Assembly: GCA_903918045.1 (NCBI GenBank)
Contig: CAIXCY010000240.1
Coordinates: forward strand, 1-64,000
Length of the DNA: 64,000 nucleotides
DNA from: an uncultured Bacteroidia bacterium
GTDB taxonomy: Bacteria; Bacteroidota; Bacteroidia; Bacteroidales; Prolixibacteraceae
Direction: 5' to 3'
The notes beneath the pieces were generated by a model. That model ran no database searches, was not told the origin of the DNA, and worked only from the letters and a program-made list of their open reading frames with translations. Below, one piece after another: positions 55,899 to 64,000 of the stretch; position 1 is the first letter of the stretch; each line of letters opens with the position of its first letter. The translations under genes were made by a program, and so were the position numbers.

Positions 55899-56494
55899 TG
55901 CACCTTAACCGGCTCCTTTTGCCATTCATAATAACCAATCACAGCCATCAAAGTATAAATTAAAAATAGAAAAACTGTAAAATATAGTGCCTGATACATA
56001 TACAAACCAATTGAGATCAGATCTGCAACGATCCAAATAATCCAATTCTCAAGCTTCTTTCGGGCCAGCATCCAGGTTGCAATAATACTTAGTGAAGTTG
56101 TAAGAGCATCCCCGAATGGGACAGTAGAATCTGTGTATTTTCTTAAAATAGCATACATCAGGGCGGTGAGAAATGTATTTAATATTAAAAGCCTGATCCA
56201 CAGCACAACCGGGGAGTTACTAACCCTAAGCATATCCCCTTCACCATCATTATTAGCGCCATGTTTCCAGCTCCACCAACCATAACAACTAATGAATACA
56301 TAATAAAACTGAAGAGCCATTCCTGCATATAGTCTTGTGCAGAAAAAGACATAACAATAAAGAACAGAAGTGATTATTCCGGCTGGCCAGGTATTTAAAC
56401 TCTGACGAACTGAAAACCATATATATATTAACCCGAAAACTGTTCCGGCTAATTCTATTTTATTTGAAAGGGCCCAATCAAGAAAACTCTTCAT
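55892..56494 (-). CDS. pnuC: nicotinamide riboside transporter PnuC
   Basis: 200-residue inner membrane protein with seven or so helices from ATG 56494. Typical motifs are VFGLIYIWFSVRQSLNTWPAG, YYVFISCYGWWSWKHG (the WxxW-type substrate site) and NWIIWIVADLISIGLYMYQ. PnuC takes up nicotinamide riboside by facilitated diffusion and depends on intracellular phosphorylation; the kinase gene directly behind fits this. Confidence 0.95.
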   Translation of the reverse strand: MKSFLDWALSNKIELAGTVFGLIYIWFSVRQSLNTWPAGIITSVLYCYVFFCTRLYAGMALQFYYVFISCYGWWSWKHGANNDGEGDMLRVSNSPVVLWIRLLILNTFLTALMYAILRKYTDSTVPFGDALTTSLSIIATWMLARKKLENWIIWIVADLISIGLYMYQALYFTVFLFLIYTLMAVIGYYEWQKEPVKVQC

Positions 56495-56537
56495 AGTTAA
56501 TAAATTAGGCACATCTCCAGTTCAAACAAAAGAAGGA

Positions 56538-58151
56538 TTATTTATTTAAGTAGCGATTGAATGCATGCTGGTCAGCCAGTATTTCAAGGGCTTTTTCAAC
56601 CTCCTTGTCCTCTTCTGTCATAATTTGATAGAAGGCGCCGGTTTCAAAGATCTCCCTTGCAACAAATGCTCTGATTTGTCTGGCAATAATGATTCCCGAA
56701 ATTTTCAGACTTTCATTATCTCGTTTTATCTTTTCAGCTTCTCCGGCTTTAATCAAATCTTCCATCATTTGATCAGTAACATGGAAATTTTGCTTAAAAT
56801 CATCGAATGTTTTATATTTTGCCTTGAGCTGGTCACGATTTTTATCAATGAACCCGACAACATAAGGGAATAAGACATTTTTTCGGATCAGATTATTAAA
56901 ATACCGGTAATACATCGAAGTATCCATCGGAATAAAAATATCGGGCATAATGCCTCCACCTGCATAAACTTTACGCTTGGTAACCAAGGTTTTAACCATC
57001 ATTGAATCAGGGAAGGATATACTGTCTTTGCTATACATCTCTCCACGCTCAAGTCGGGTCAGGTAATCATTCCTGTAATTCTTAATATCGTCCTTATAAG
57101 GTTTTTGAATATTTCTGCCGGATGGGGTATAATAATGGGCAGTTGTCAGTCTGATAATGGATCCATCGTTGAGTGGAAATGGTTGCTGAACGAGCCCTTT
57201 CCCAAACGAACGCCTTCCGATGAGCACACCTCTGTCCCAATCCTGAATAGCGCCTGATACAATTTCAGATGCTGAGGCCGACCCTTCATCGATAAGTATA
57301 ATAAGATTCCCCTGAATAAAATCACCGCGTGTAGCTGAAATATAGTCTCTTCGCGGGCTATGGGTACCTTCTGTATAGACAATCAGCTTCTTCTCCTCCA
57401 AAAATTGGTTAGCCAGATCATAGGCTGCCCCAAGGAATCCTCCGCCATTGCCGCGCAAATCGAGAACGAGATTTTTAACTTTAGCCTTACTATTTAGAGA
57501 TTTCATCGCGTCTTTATATTCGGCGATTGTTGTTGCTGCAAATTTATTGAGCTTGATGTAGGCGGTTTCCTTATTGAGAAGAAAAGCGGCATCAACGCTG
57601 AAAATTGGTATTTTATCCCTTATGATTGTAAAATCGAGTGGCCCCTTTTCCCTCTTGCGGATAATTACAAGATTTACCTTTGTCCCTTTGTCTCCCCTCA
57701 ATAGTTTAAAAACATCCTGGTTTTTAAGACCAATACCTACAATATTCTTCTCGTTTACCTTGACAATCCTGTCTCCGGGCCTAAGACCTACGAGCTCGGA
57801 GGGGCCTCCTGGTATTGTTGTCATTACCATTAAAGTGTCCTGAAAAATATTAAAGGAGATCCCAATACCTTCAAAGTTCCCTTCGAGCGGTTGATTCATC
57901 TCAGCAACCTCATCCTTTGAAATATAGACAGAATGAGGATCCAGTGACGAAAGAACCTCTGTAATAGCATGTTCCGTCAACTTATTTATATTTGTCGTAT
58001 CTACATAAAAATTATCAATTAAATTCAGTACACGACCAAACTTAATAGCTTGCGATTGAACATCCTGTGCAGTGGAGGCGATCTGCACGAATACGAAAAG
58101 AAACAAGAACAGGAAAATTCTTTTTAATCCTAAACTTAAATAATTCATCAC
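56538..58151 (-). CDS. S41-family carboxy-terminal processing protease
   Basis: Periplasmic serine protease of the CtpA/Tsp type. The 537 residues have a signal anchor at 1-27, a helical N-terminal part, a PDZ domain near residues 85-165 (GIGISFNIFQDTLMV to GIGLKNQDVFKLLRG), and the S41 core: KFAATTIAEYKDAM, LRGNGGGFL, the catalytic serine in DEGSASASEI and lysine in FGKGLVQ. A C-terminal domain of about 150 residues follows. First gene of the run toward pnuC (43 bp). Confidence 0.93.
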   Translation of the reverse strand: MMNYLSLGLKRIFLFLFLFVFVQIASTAQDVQSQAIKFGRVLNLIDNFYVDTTNINKLTEHAITEVLSSLDPHSVYISKDEVAEMNQPLEGNFEGIGISFNIFQDTLMVMTTIPGGPSELVGLRPGDRIVKVNEKNIVGIGLKNQDVFKLLRGDKGTKVNLVIIRKREKGPLDFTIIRDKIPIFSVDAAFLLNKETAYIKLNKFAATTIAEYKDAMKSLNSKAKVKNLVLDLRGNGGGFLGAAYDLANQFLEEKKLIVYTEGTHSPRRDYISATRGDFIQGNLIILIDEGSASASEIVSGAIQDWDRGVLIGRRSFGKGLVQQPFPLNDGSIIRLTTAHYYTPSGRNIQKPYKDDIKNYRNDYLTRLERGEMYSKDSISFPDSMMVKTLVTKRKVYAGGGIMPDIFIPMDTSMYYRYFNNLIRKNVLFPYVVGFIDKNRDQLKAKYKTFDDFKQNFHVTDQMMEDLIKAGEAEKIKRDNESLKISGIIIARQIRAFVAREIFETGAFYQIMTEEDKEVEKALEILADQHAFNRYLNK

Positions 58152-58266
58152 TTTTTTTTAAGGTACATTTGAGCTTTTACCTTTTCACTATGCTCATAAA
58201 TGAAAGCTGTGTAAATGGTTTAAAAGCTAATATTATTGGAAATCTGAAAATATAAAGGTCAAAAAT

Positions 58267-58299
58267 AAAAAAAAAGATGAACAGTTTAGCTGCTCACCT
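58267..58299 (-). terminator. Rho-independent terminator of the nitronate monooxygenase gene
   Basis: On the minus strand, AGGTGAGCAG pairs with CTGTTCATCT (two G-U pairs) around a 5-nt loop, followed by a run of nine T residues; about 30 bp after the stop codon. Confidence 0.75.
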
Positions 58300-58329
58300 T
58301 TTATAATGCAATTTGAGGTAATGATTTTT

Positions 58330-59421
58330 CTAGGCCAACACCAGGCTAAGTTTGCTCTTATATTCATTAAATTCCTCGAGCAATGTCGCAAACAATTCCT
58401 TAACTGTAATAATTTTATCAGTACGCCATACATTGCTCCCGGCAAAAGCATAGCCATGTTTGAAGTTCCCTTTAAGTGCCGCAGAAAGCGAAGCAATTAT
58501 ACAATAGGGTGCAGTACTAATATCGCAGGTTTTGATACAATTTACAGGACAAAATTTTGGTTGTTTGGTGCCGGCCTCAACCTCATCCAAAAAAGAACTT
58601 GAAATAGCTCTTCCAGGCATTCCAACCGGACTTTTAATAATTCGAACATCGTGCTTGCCCGCTGAGATATAAGCCTGTTTAAATTTATCGGAGGCGTCAC
58701 ATTCAACTGTTGTAACAAATCGGGTGCCCATCTGAACGCCAGCAGCCCCCATTTCAAGAAATTTATCAATATCTTCACCAGTATATATTCCGCCTGCGGC
58801 AATAACCGGTATAATACAACCATGCTTTTGGCCGATTTCATTGGCTACAGCTAAAACTTCCGGAATGAGTTTTTCAAGCCGGTAGTCTTCGTCTTCCAGC
58901 TGTTCTACCTTAAATCCCAGATGCCCCCCGGCTTTAGGCCCTTCAACAACAATTGCATCAGGAAGATAATCGTAGTTTGCTTTCCACTTGTTACAGATTA
59001 ATGCCGCACCACGCGCAGAGGAGACGATCGGCACCAGCCTTGTTTTGGAACCTTCTGTAAGATATTTAGGCAAATCAAGTGGTAGGCCTGCCCCTGAAAA
59101 GATGATATCTACACCTTCTTTTATGGAAGTCTTAACCAAATCGACATAATTGGAGAGGGCAACCATAATATTAACTCCAATAATACCTTTACTGTTAGCT
59201 CTGGTTTTCCTGATCTCTTCAGTCAAACCATAGATGCAATTCTCAAGGTAATCGGCTGAATGCTGCTTATAGAGGAAGCCAATCCCGGCAGGGGAGATAA
59301 CACCTACACCGCCTTCATTAGCAACTGCCGAGGCGAGCCCGGATAAAGATATTCCTACTCCCATTCCCCCTTGAATAATAGGGAGGGTAATATTCAAACC
59401 TCCAATATTCAGATTTTTCAT
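58330..59421 (-). CDS. nitronate monooxygenase (2-nitropropane dioxygenase family)
   Basis: 363-residue FMN-dependent TIM-barrel enzyme. Motifs: LPIIQGGMGVGISLSGLASAVAN, IIFSGAGLPLDLP, VVEGPKAGGHLGFK with the His of the active site, PVIAAGGIYTGEDI, and MGAAGVQMGTRFVTT. A Cys cluster near the C-terminus (KFCPVNCIKTC) is found in one subgroup. Oxidises alkyl nitronates in known members; the natural substrate is uncertain. Single gene with its own terminator. Confidence 0.9.
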   Translation of the reverse strand: MKNLNIGGLNITLPIIQGGMGVGISLSGLASAVANEGGVGVISPAGIGFLYKQHSADYLENCIYGLTEEIRKTRANSKGIIGVNIMVALSNYVDLVKTSIKEGVDIIFSGAGLPLDLPKYLTEGSKTRLVPIVSSARGAALICNKWKANYDYLPDAIVVEGPKAGGHLGFKVEQLEDEDYRLEKLIPEVLAVANEIGQKHGCIIPVIAAGGIYTGEDIDKFLEMGAAGVQMGTRFVTTVECDASDKFKQAYISAGKHDVRIIKSPVGMPGRAISSSFLDEVEAGTKQPKFCPVNCIKTCDISTAPYCIIASLSAALKGNFKHGYAFAGSNVWRTDKIITVKELFATLLEEFNEYKSKLSLVLA

Positions 59422-59645
59422 TTTATTGCCCCGATTTTAAATTTATAATCAAAAATTGAAAAACAGGGTTCTCCCCCCATTCTAATTTTAAAAACAGCAC
59501 AATGATAATCACTAATGGTATTCAAAATTAAAAAATGGTTTATTCTGCATAAAAAGGGCACAAATACTCGATTTTGGGACGAAATGCATTTGCACCAGGG
59601 ACGAACTGCGAAGTTGAAACGAAAATATCTCAGTCGTGTTGCAGA

Positions 59646-60509
59646 TTAAGACATTCTCTTTTCCATCAAACTTCGAAATGTCGAGATGTTATTCCGGGAG
59701 ATGGGTATACTAAATCCAAGTTTATTTATCTCGAGAAAATAACCTTTGGAATTCCCGGTTAAGGCTTCGATTTTTTCAAGATTAACGATCCAGCAACGAT
59801 GACATTTAATAAATCCAGGTTTCTCACTCATGTATTGTTCCACTACTGCGAAAGATTGCCGAAACAGCTTCTTCCTGCAAACATCTTTTTCAACAATGAA
59901 AATCTCAACATAATTGCCGGAAGAGTGAAACACAAGAATATTATCAAGAAGAGCAGAAAACACATCCTTCCCATTCTCTGCAGTAATGTGCAGATCAGGT
60001 TTTTTTGTCAATTCAGGTTTTTCATCCCCAAACCAGTGTCGGCGGCTATTGTCAAGAACACTTACCATTTTATCCTTAAGGGAGTGATTATAGTTAATCA
60101 GGTTTAGAAGGACAAGCGGAAGAAGTGCCAGTGCACCAGTTCGGAAAACGGGCAAATCGGTAAACTGAATTTCATTCACAAACCAGGCCATCAAAGTGAG
60201 AATGGTAAACAAATTACTGAAAAGCCAGACATTCCAGATCATCTCTTTCCCGATAGTCCAATGAGTCGAGTCAAATGCTTTAGGCATAATACCTGGTAGA
60301 AATAATGTATTTGCAAAAAGGCTTCCCACACACATGATCCCTGCACCAAGAACAAAGTAACCGTCGTGTTCTGATTTTAGGAAATTAATACCAAAGGGCT
60401 GAAAATAGAGAACCAGCAACACAAAACCCATCCCGACAAGGCCAATAGTTCTGGCATTGTGTTTAAAATTATTATTAAACGGATAGGGTTGATTCAGATT
60501 TTCAAACAT
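59646..60509 (-). CDS. membrane-anchored LytTR-family transcriptional regulator
   Basis: 287 residues. Residues 20-150 have four hydrophobic helices (for example IGLVGMGFVLLVLYFQPFGI, LALLPLVLLNLINY). Residues 185-287 are a LytTR DNA-binding domain: NILVFHSSGNYVEIFIVEK, FRQSFAVVEQYM, FIKCHRCWIVNLEKIEAL and FSIPISRNN. There is no receiver domain and no neighbouring histidine kinase, so the membrane part may itself sense. Targets unknown. The 59422-59645 gap shows nothing clear. Confidence 0.88.
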   Translation of the reverse strand: MFENLNQPYPFNNNFKHNARTIGLVGMGFVLLVLYFQPFGINFLKSEHDGYFVLGAGIMCVGSLFANTLFLPGIMPKAFDSTHWTIGKEMIWNVWLFSNLFTILTLMAWFVNEIQFTDLPVFRTGALALLPLVLLNLINYNHSLKDKMVSVLDNSRRHWFGDEKPELTKKPDLHITAENGKDVFSALLDNILVFHSSGNYVEIFIVEKDVCRKKLFRQSFAVVEQYMSEKPGFIKCHRCWIVNLEKIEALTGNSKGYFLEINKLGFSIPISRNNISTFRSLMEKRMS

Positions 60510-60622
60510 AGACCAGATTTATCGTTGCTAAGATAACAAAAATCAAACTTGTGAAACAAATAGTTTAGTTCCTAAAACAATTGGATTATTCGCCCAATAA
60601 AGTGATCCAGGAACCCGATTAT

Positions 60623-60658
60623 AAAAAACACAAAAGCCTCAGAATCTCTTCCGAAGCT
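60623..60658 (-). terminator. Rho-independent terminator after the tRNA-Asp pair
   Basis: On the minus strand, a 10-bp stem (AGCTTCGGAA / TTCTGAGGCT with two G-U pairs) and a GAGA loop precede a T-rich tail; it begins 4 nt after the second tRNA. Confidence 0.75.
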
Positions 60659-60661
60659 TTG

Positions 60662-60735
60662 CGGTCTGGACGGGACTCGAACCCGCGACCCCATGCGTGA
60701 CAGGCATGTATTCTAACCAACTGAACTACCAAACC
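60662..60735 (-). tRNA. tRNA-Asp (GTC), second copy in transcript order
   Basis: 74-nt cloverleaf. Acceptor arms GGTTTGG / CCAGACC, D arm AGTTCAGTTGGTT, anticodon loop CTGTCAC with GTC, T arm CGGGTTCGAGTCCCG, discriminator G. The CCA end is not encoded. Identical in sequence to the copy at 60764-60837. Confidence 0.97.
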
Positions 60736-60763
60736 AAATAAAAATACTTAAATCGAAAATTGG

Positions 60764-60837
60764 CGGTCTGGACGGGACTCGAACCCGCGACCCCATGCGT
60801 GACAGGCATGTATTCTAACCAACTGAACTACCAAACC
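60764..60837 (-). tRNA. tRNA-Asp (GTC), first copy in transcript order
   Basis: 74-nt cloverleaf identical to the copy at 60662-60735, including a G-U pair in the acceptor stem. The copies are 28 bp apart and share a promoter at 60857-60886 and the terminator at 60623-60658. Confidence 0.97.
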
Positions 60838-60856
60838 AATATTCAAAACAACGGTG

Positions 60857-60886
60857 CAAATATACTCCATTTTTCGTTACTACAAA
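60857..60886 (-). promoter_or_regulatory. promoter of the tRNA-Asp pair
   Basis: On the minus strand, TTTG at 60886-60883, an 18-nt spacer and TATATTTG at 60864-60857. Both boxes match the Bacteroidota consensus exactly, and the first tRNA starts 20 nt downstream. Confidence 0.8.
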
Positions 60887-60966
60887 TGTATCTCAAATAA
60901 ATAGATAAATAATTGATCAAAATTTCACGCACTACATTAATTATCACCTATTTAAAATTTGTATTC

Positions 60967-61509
60967 TCAAATTACCCTGGAAAAAAAGGAGAAATGAACA
61001 CTTCCGTATTTCCTCAGTTCCCGGAATAAAGGATGTGATGAAAAATCGTTGGTCTTCCCATGCTCCAGAATCAATAGCCCCTGATTATGAAGAAGATTGC
61101 TGTTAAGAATCCGGTCAGGAATTTCAGCAAGCTGTGCCAGTTCATAGGGAGGATCTGCAAAAATAAGATCATACATACCCGGTGAGCGATCAATGAATTT
61201 AAAAGCATCCAGATTGAGCGACTTCATTTCCCGCTTAATATCGAGTTTTTCAATCACTGAGCAGATAAACTGATAGTGGAACCGGTCAAGCTCAACACAG
61301 GTAACATCAGGACAACCACGTGAGACAAATTCAAACGAGATACTGCCAGTTCCGCTAAAAAGATCAAGAACCTTCTTGTTCCCAAACTCATACCTGTTCT
61401 CAAGGATATTAAAAAGGTTCTCCCGTGCAAAGTCAGTGGTAGGTCTGGCTTTAAAATTTTTTGCAGGTCTGAAAATCCGGCTCTTAAAAGCCCCTCCGAT
61501 TATTCGCAT
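60967..61509 (-). CDS. rsmD: 16S rRNA (guanine(966)-N(2))-methyltransferase
   Basis: 180 residues. Opens with the family signature MRIIGGAFKSRIFRP, then TDFARENLFNIL, VLDLFSGTGSISFEFVSRG (SAM site), VELDR and the catalytic FADPPYELAQL. Methylates G966 of 16S rRNA. It overlaps the DUF3822 gene by 10 nt, and co-occurrence of the two is common in Bacteroidota. Confidence 0.95.
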   Translation of the reverse strand: MRIIGGAFKSRIFRPAKNFKARPTTDFARENLFNILENRYEFGNKKVLDLFSGTGSISFEFVSRGCPDVTCVELDRFHYQFICSVIEKLDIKREMKSLNLDAFKFIDRSPGMYDLIFADPPYELAQLAEIPDRILNSNLLHNQGLLILEHGKTNDFSSHPLFRELRKYGSVHFSFFSRVI

Positions 61510-62351
61510 TTATAAACGCTTAAGAGTGATGTGTAATAATGCTCCGGGAGCTGACTAAATGTATAGCTGTATTGAAAGGTGGAGTCAAGCCTGGCAAAGG
61601 AGGTAAGCTTCACATATTTTTTGAATAAATGGTATACCGGCGATACCTGTGGAATCTGCCCATGAAGAATTAACTCTGTTTGCTCCTGCGAAAGCTTAAG
61701 TTGATTAAAATTAAAAAGCACATGATAGAGAATATCCCGTTCAGTTTTAAAATGGAATACATTGCTATATATTAATTTTGAACCATTTACCACAACCATT
61801 TCAAAGCTGTCACGGAAAAAATTCAGATGAACCTGAACCCTTTGAGCAAAAGCAAAATTCCGTTTAAGGACACCCTCCACCAGGGGGAAAAGGGTATGCT
61901 TGATTTCACATTTTGGAAACTTCACCGACAAAAATTCATTCAGGTTTTGAGGAATATCAAAGATGCAGACACACCCTGCCTTTGGAAAAACATTTTTTAA
62001 AACACTAAATCCGCGCTCCTGAACGTTATTAAACCACAAATATTTGTCCAGCGACCCCCGCTGGTAAAATGCCTGAGGTACAAGGGTGAACTTCCGGGTT
62101 GAATAAAGTATTTCTACGCTTTTAAAACCGGATGAAAGTACTTCTTCAGAATCGATCACCTCACTCACATGTTTTAACAACAAGCGCGGCCGTTTTAAAA
62201 AGAAATGGTGCCCATTCAATACGACATATTTTCCTTTGGAAATATCCAGTATTGTGAAATAGAGTCCATCCAGACTAATCTGAATGGACAAATGGTATGT
62301 ATTTGTTTGTGTGTTATCGAAAGTTTTGTCAATAAAACAGATATCACGCAT
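61500..62351 (-). CDS. DUF3822-family protein
   Basis: 283 residues, no signal peptide or membrane helix. The arrangement LSIQISLDGLYFTILDISKGKY, then TLVPQAFYQRGSLDKYLWF and HTLFPLVEGVLKR fits DUF3822, which has an actin/PilM-like (ASKHA) organisation in Bacteroidota. Function unknown; coupling to rsmD suggests a shared transcript rather than a shared pathway. Confidence 0.85.
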   Translation of the reverse strand: MRDICFIDKTFDNTQTNTYHLSIQISLDGLYFTILDISKGKYVVLNGHHFFLKRPRLLLKHVSEVIDSEEVLSSGFKSVEILYSTRKFTLVPQAFYQRGSLDKYLWFNNVQERGFSVLKNVFPKAGCVCIFDIPQNLNEFLSVKFPKCEIKHTLFPLVEGVLKRNFAFAQRVQVHLNFFRDSFEMVVVNGSKLIYSNVFHFKTERDILYHVLFNFNQLKLSQEQTELILHGQIPQVSPVYHLFKKYVKLTSFARLDSTFQYSYTFSQLPEHYYTSLLSVYKCE

Positions 62352-62383
62352 TTTTATTTGGAATGAATTTGTTCGTGTGGCTA

Positions 62384-62391
62384 CAAATTTA
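62384..62391 (-). promoter_or_regulatory. putative -7 box of the DUF3822-rsmD operon
   Basis: On the minus strand TAAATTTG, an exact TAnnTTTG match, 32 bp upstream of the DUF3822 ATG. A TTTG further upstream is too close (10-nt spacing). Confidence 0.45.
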
Positions 62392-62438
62392 AAAAAAATG
62401 ACAAACCTTTGCTAACGAATCAGGTGAAAAGCGCAGCT

Positions 62439-63866
62439 ATGTTAAAAAGTTACATTTCAAAACAGATTATTGAAGAGATTAAATTTGCCCCAACCGACTG
62501 CCAGACAGAAATGGCCGATAAGGTAGCGGAGTTTATCACCCTGGACCACAATCATCTGGTATTTCTGCTCAAAGGGTATGCAGGTACAGGAAAAACTACG
62601 GCCTTAAGCGCGTTGGTGAGGGTTTTGGATCATTTAAAGATGAAGGCTGTCCTGCTTGCCCCTACCGGTCGGGCTTCAAAGGTGCTTTCCCGATATTCAG
62701 GAAAACAGGCAACCACAATACACAAAAAGATCTACCGCCAGCAATCTGCAAATGGATACGGCAAATTTTCACTCGACAGAAACCTCCATAAGAATACAAT
62801 CTTCATTATTGATGAGGCCTCCATGATTTCTAATCACCCTCAAGATAACATAATTTTCGGTTCAGGGTATTTACTCTCGGATGTGATTGAATATGTAATG
62901 TCGGGAGAGAATTGCCGGCTTATTTTAACAGGAGATACTGCTCAGCTCCCCCCGGTAGGATTCAGTGTAAGTCCTGCCCTCGAAGAAGAGGAACTAAAAT
63001 ATTTCGACCTCGAGGTGATCAAATGTGAGCTCACCGAAGTTGTAAGGCAAGCCTCCAAATCTGGCATTCTGGAAAATGCGACTATGATTCGAAATCTGCT
63101 CACCAATGAACATTTTGAGGGCTACTGGAAAATAAAAACAGAGGGATACAAAGATATTTTACGTATCGGAGGTGCCGACCTGATTGAGGATATATCAAGC
63201 TGTTACCACAAATTTGGGATTGATGAGACCATTGTAGTAACCCGTTCCAATAAACGGGCCAATAAATTCAACGAAGGGATCAGGCGGGCTGTATTATACC
63301 GCGAGGAACAGATTTCGACAGGAGACCTTGTGATGAGTGTAAAGAATAATTATTACTGGGCCAAACAATCGGAAGAACTCGGCTTTATAGCCAATGGGGA
63401 TATCGCAGAAGTGGTTAAGATCAGGAAGTTTGAGGAGAAATATGGTTTTCATTTTGTGAATGTTACGTTGAAGTTTATTGATTTTAAGGATGTCGAGATC
63501 GACTGTAAAATCATTCTGGACACATTAACCATCGAGGCTCCATCACTTACCCAAACAGACCAGAAAAGGCTGTTTGACGAAATCGCCCAGGATTATCCCG
63601 AAATCCGCAACAAGCGGACTTTATGGGAGAAGATGCGCGAAAATGAGTATTTCAACGCCTTACAGGTAAAGTTCTCCTATGCCCTGACCTGTCATAAATC
63701 GCAGGGCGGTCAATGGAAGGCGGTCTTTCTGGATCATGGATATCTCACAGAGGATATGATCGACAGGGAGTATTTGCGATGGATCTATACTGCATTTACC
63801 CGACCTACCGAACAACTTTATCTTGTAAACTTCAACAAGGAGTTTTTTGAGAAGGAGAGAGAATAG
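62439..63866 (+). CDS. RecD-like ATP-dependent DNA helicase (AAA_30 / UvrD_C_2)
   Basis: 475 residues from ATG 62439; the frame opens at TTG 62409. An SF1B helicase: Walker A in LLKGYAGTGKTTALSALV, motif Ia LLAPTGRASKVLS, Walker B FIIDEASMIS, motif III LILTGDTAQLPPVG, motif V/VI SYALTCHKSQGGQWKAVFLDHG and WIYTAFTRPTEQLYLV. It lacks the N-terminal RecD domain and is not beside recB or recC, so it is a stand-alone RecD2/Dda-like type. Confidence 0.9.
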   Translation: MLKSYISKQIIEEIKFAPTDCQTEMADKVAEFITLDHNHLVFLLKGYAGTGKTTALSALVRVLDHLKMKAVLLAPTGRASKVLSRYSGKQATTIHKKIYRQQSANGYGKFSLDRNLHKNTIFIIDEASMISNHPQDNIIFGSGYLLSDVIEYVMSGENCRLILTGDTAQLPPVGFSVSPALEEEELKYFDLEVIKCELTEVVRQASKSGILENATMIRNLLTNEHFEGYWKIKTEGYKDILRIGGADLIEDISSCYHKFGIDETIVVTRSNKRANKFNEGIRRAVLYREEQISTGDLVMSVKNNYYWAKQSEELGFIANGDIAEVVKIRKFEEKYGFHFVNVTLKFIDFKDVEIDCKIILDTLTIEAPSLTQTDQKRLFDEIAQDYPEIRNKRTLWEKMRENEYFNALQVKFSYALTCHKSQGGQWKAVFLDHGYLTEDMIDREYLRWIYTAFTRPTEQLYLVNFNKEFFEKERE

Positions 63867-63892
63867 AAATAAGTGGAAATCGATATGCTGAT

Positions 63893-64000
63893 TCAAAGAT
63901 CGAATCTAGACCCGTCATTGGCCGCGAACGTATTCGGAAAAATAGCCCGTGCTTCATCGACAAGAGGTTTTTCATTTTTATACCGGCTCGAAAAATGACC
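63893..64000 (-). CDS. rnz: ribonuclease Z, C-terminal end (cut by window edge)
   Basis: The minus strand is open from base 64000 to TGA at 63893-63895, giving 35 residues: GHFSSRYKNEKPLVDEARA, then IFPNTFAANDGSRFDL. The HFSSRY...EEAR.IFPNT pattern is the C-terminus of RNase Z, which trims tRNA 3' ends; the His belongs to the metal site. The identification rests on this short stretch only. It converges with the helicase gene. Confidence 0.72.
   Translation of the reverse strand, partial: GHFSSRYKNEKPLVDEARAIFPNTFAANDGSRFDL

Noticed and set aside
60662-60837. Tandem 74-nt repeat as a novel repeat or CRISPR-like array
   Set aside because: Both copies are complete tRNA-Asp genes with correct cloverleaf pairing, a shared promoter and terminator.

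Overview
The window comes from a chromosome of a Bacteroidota bacterium, most likely a Bacteroidales/Marinilabiliales-type relative; the exact taxon cannot be fixed from the sequence alone. The evidence is repeated TAnnTTTG-type -7 promoter boxes with TTTG about 18 nt upstream, few Shine-Dalgarno sites, AT-rich DNA, and lineage-typical genes (DUF6660, DUF3822, a fused CusA-TolC pump, a PafA-like protein, KdnA/KdnB). I see no IS element, prophage, CRISPR array or rRNA. The content is mainly housekeeping metabolism with some accessory genes.

Layout. 1-5.0 kb (minus): branched-chain amino acid operon ilvD-ilvB-ilvN-leuA (leuA runs off the left edge), preceded by a small leader peptide gene rich in Leu/Val/Ile and an intrinsic terminator, a ribosome-mediated attenuator. 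5.4-7.8 kb: a TMTC-like membrane glycosyltransferase with TPRs. 8.0-14.0 kb: a heavy-metal efflux operon (Cys-rich small protein, RND pump fused to a TolC-like outer membrane factor, periplasmic adaptor). 14.2-24.5 kb: prolyl oligopeptidase, several envelope or unknown proteins, a decayed DUF3795 gene, PBP4-type carboxypeptidase, a DUF5686-like protein and enolase. 24.6-26.5 kb (minus): queuosine-precursor operon (transporter, queC, queF) with a possible pseudoknot leader. 26.6-30.2 kb: two class II aldolase-family genes and an SBF-like transporter. 30.4-39.5 kb: PHP-like lipoprotein, Xaa-Pro aminopeptidase, M13 peptidase, araD, nagB, small membrane protein, DMT transporter.

39.7-43.8 kb is the most interesting block: a tight four-gene operon for the LPS sugar Kdo8N, with a KdnA-like aminotransferase, a KdnB-like Kdo 8-oxidase, KdsA, and a transaldolase-family aldolase fused to KdsD-like CBS domains. 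The isomerase (SIS) domain of KdsD appears to have been exchanged for an unrelated aldolase fold, which suggests a different source or control of arabinose 5-phosphate.

43.9-64 kb: nitroreductase, a PafA-like protein that has lost nearly all catalytic residues, CYTH and Dabb proteins, cutC, MFS, HAD phosphatase, an Omp85-like barrel, an RlmL-like methyltransferase, a minus-strand run S41 protease-pnuC-NadR-like kinase-cysK-cysE, nitronate monooxygenase, a membrane LytTR regulator, two identical tRNA-Asp genes, rsmD with DUF3822, a RecD-like helicase, and the 3' end of ribonuclease Z at the right edge.
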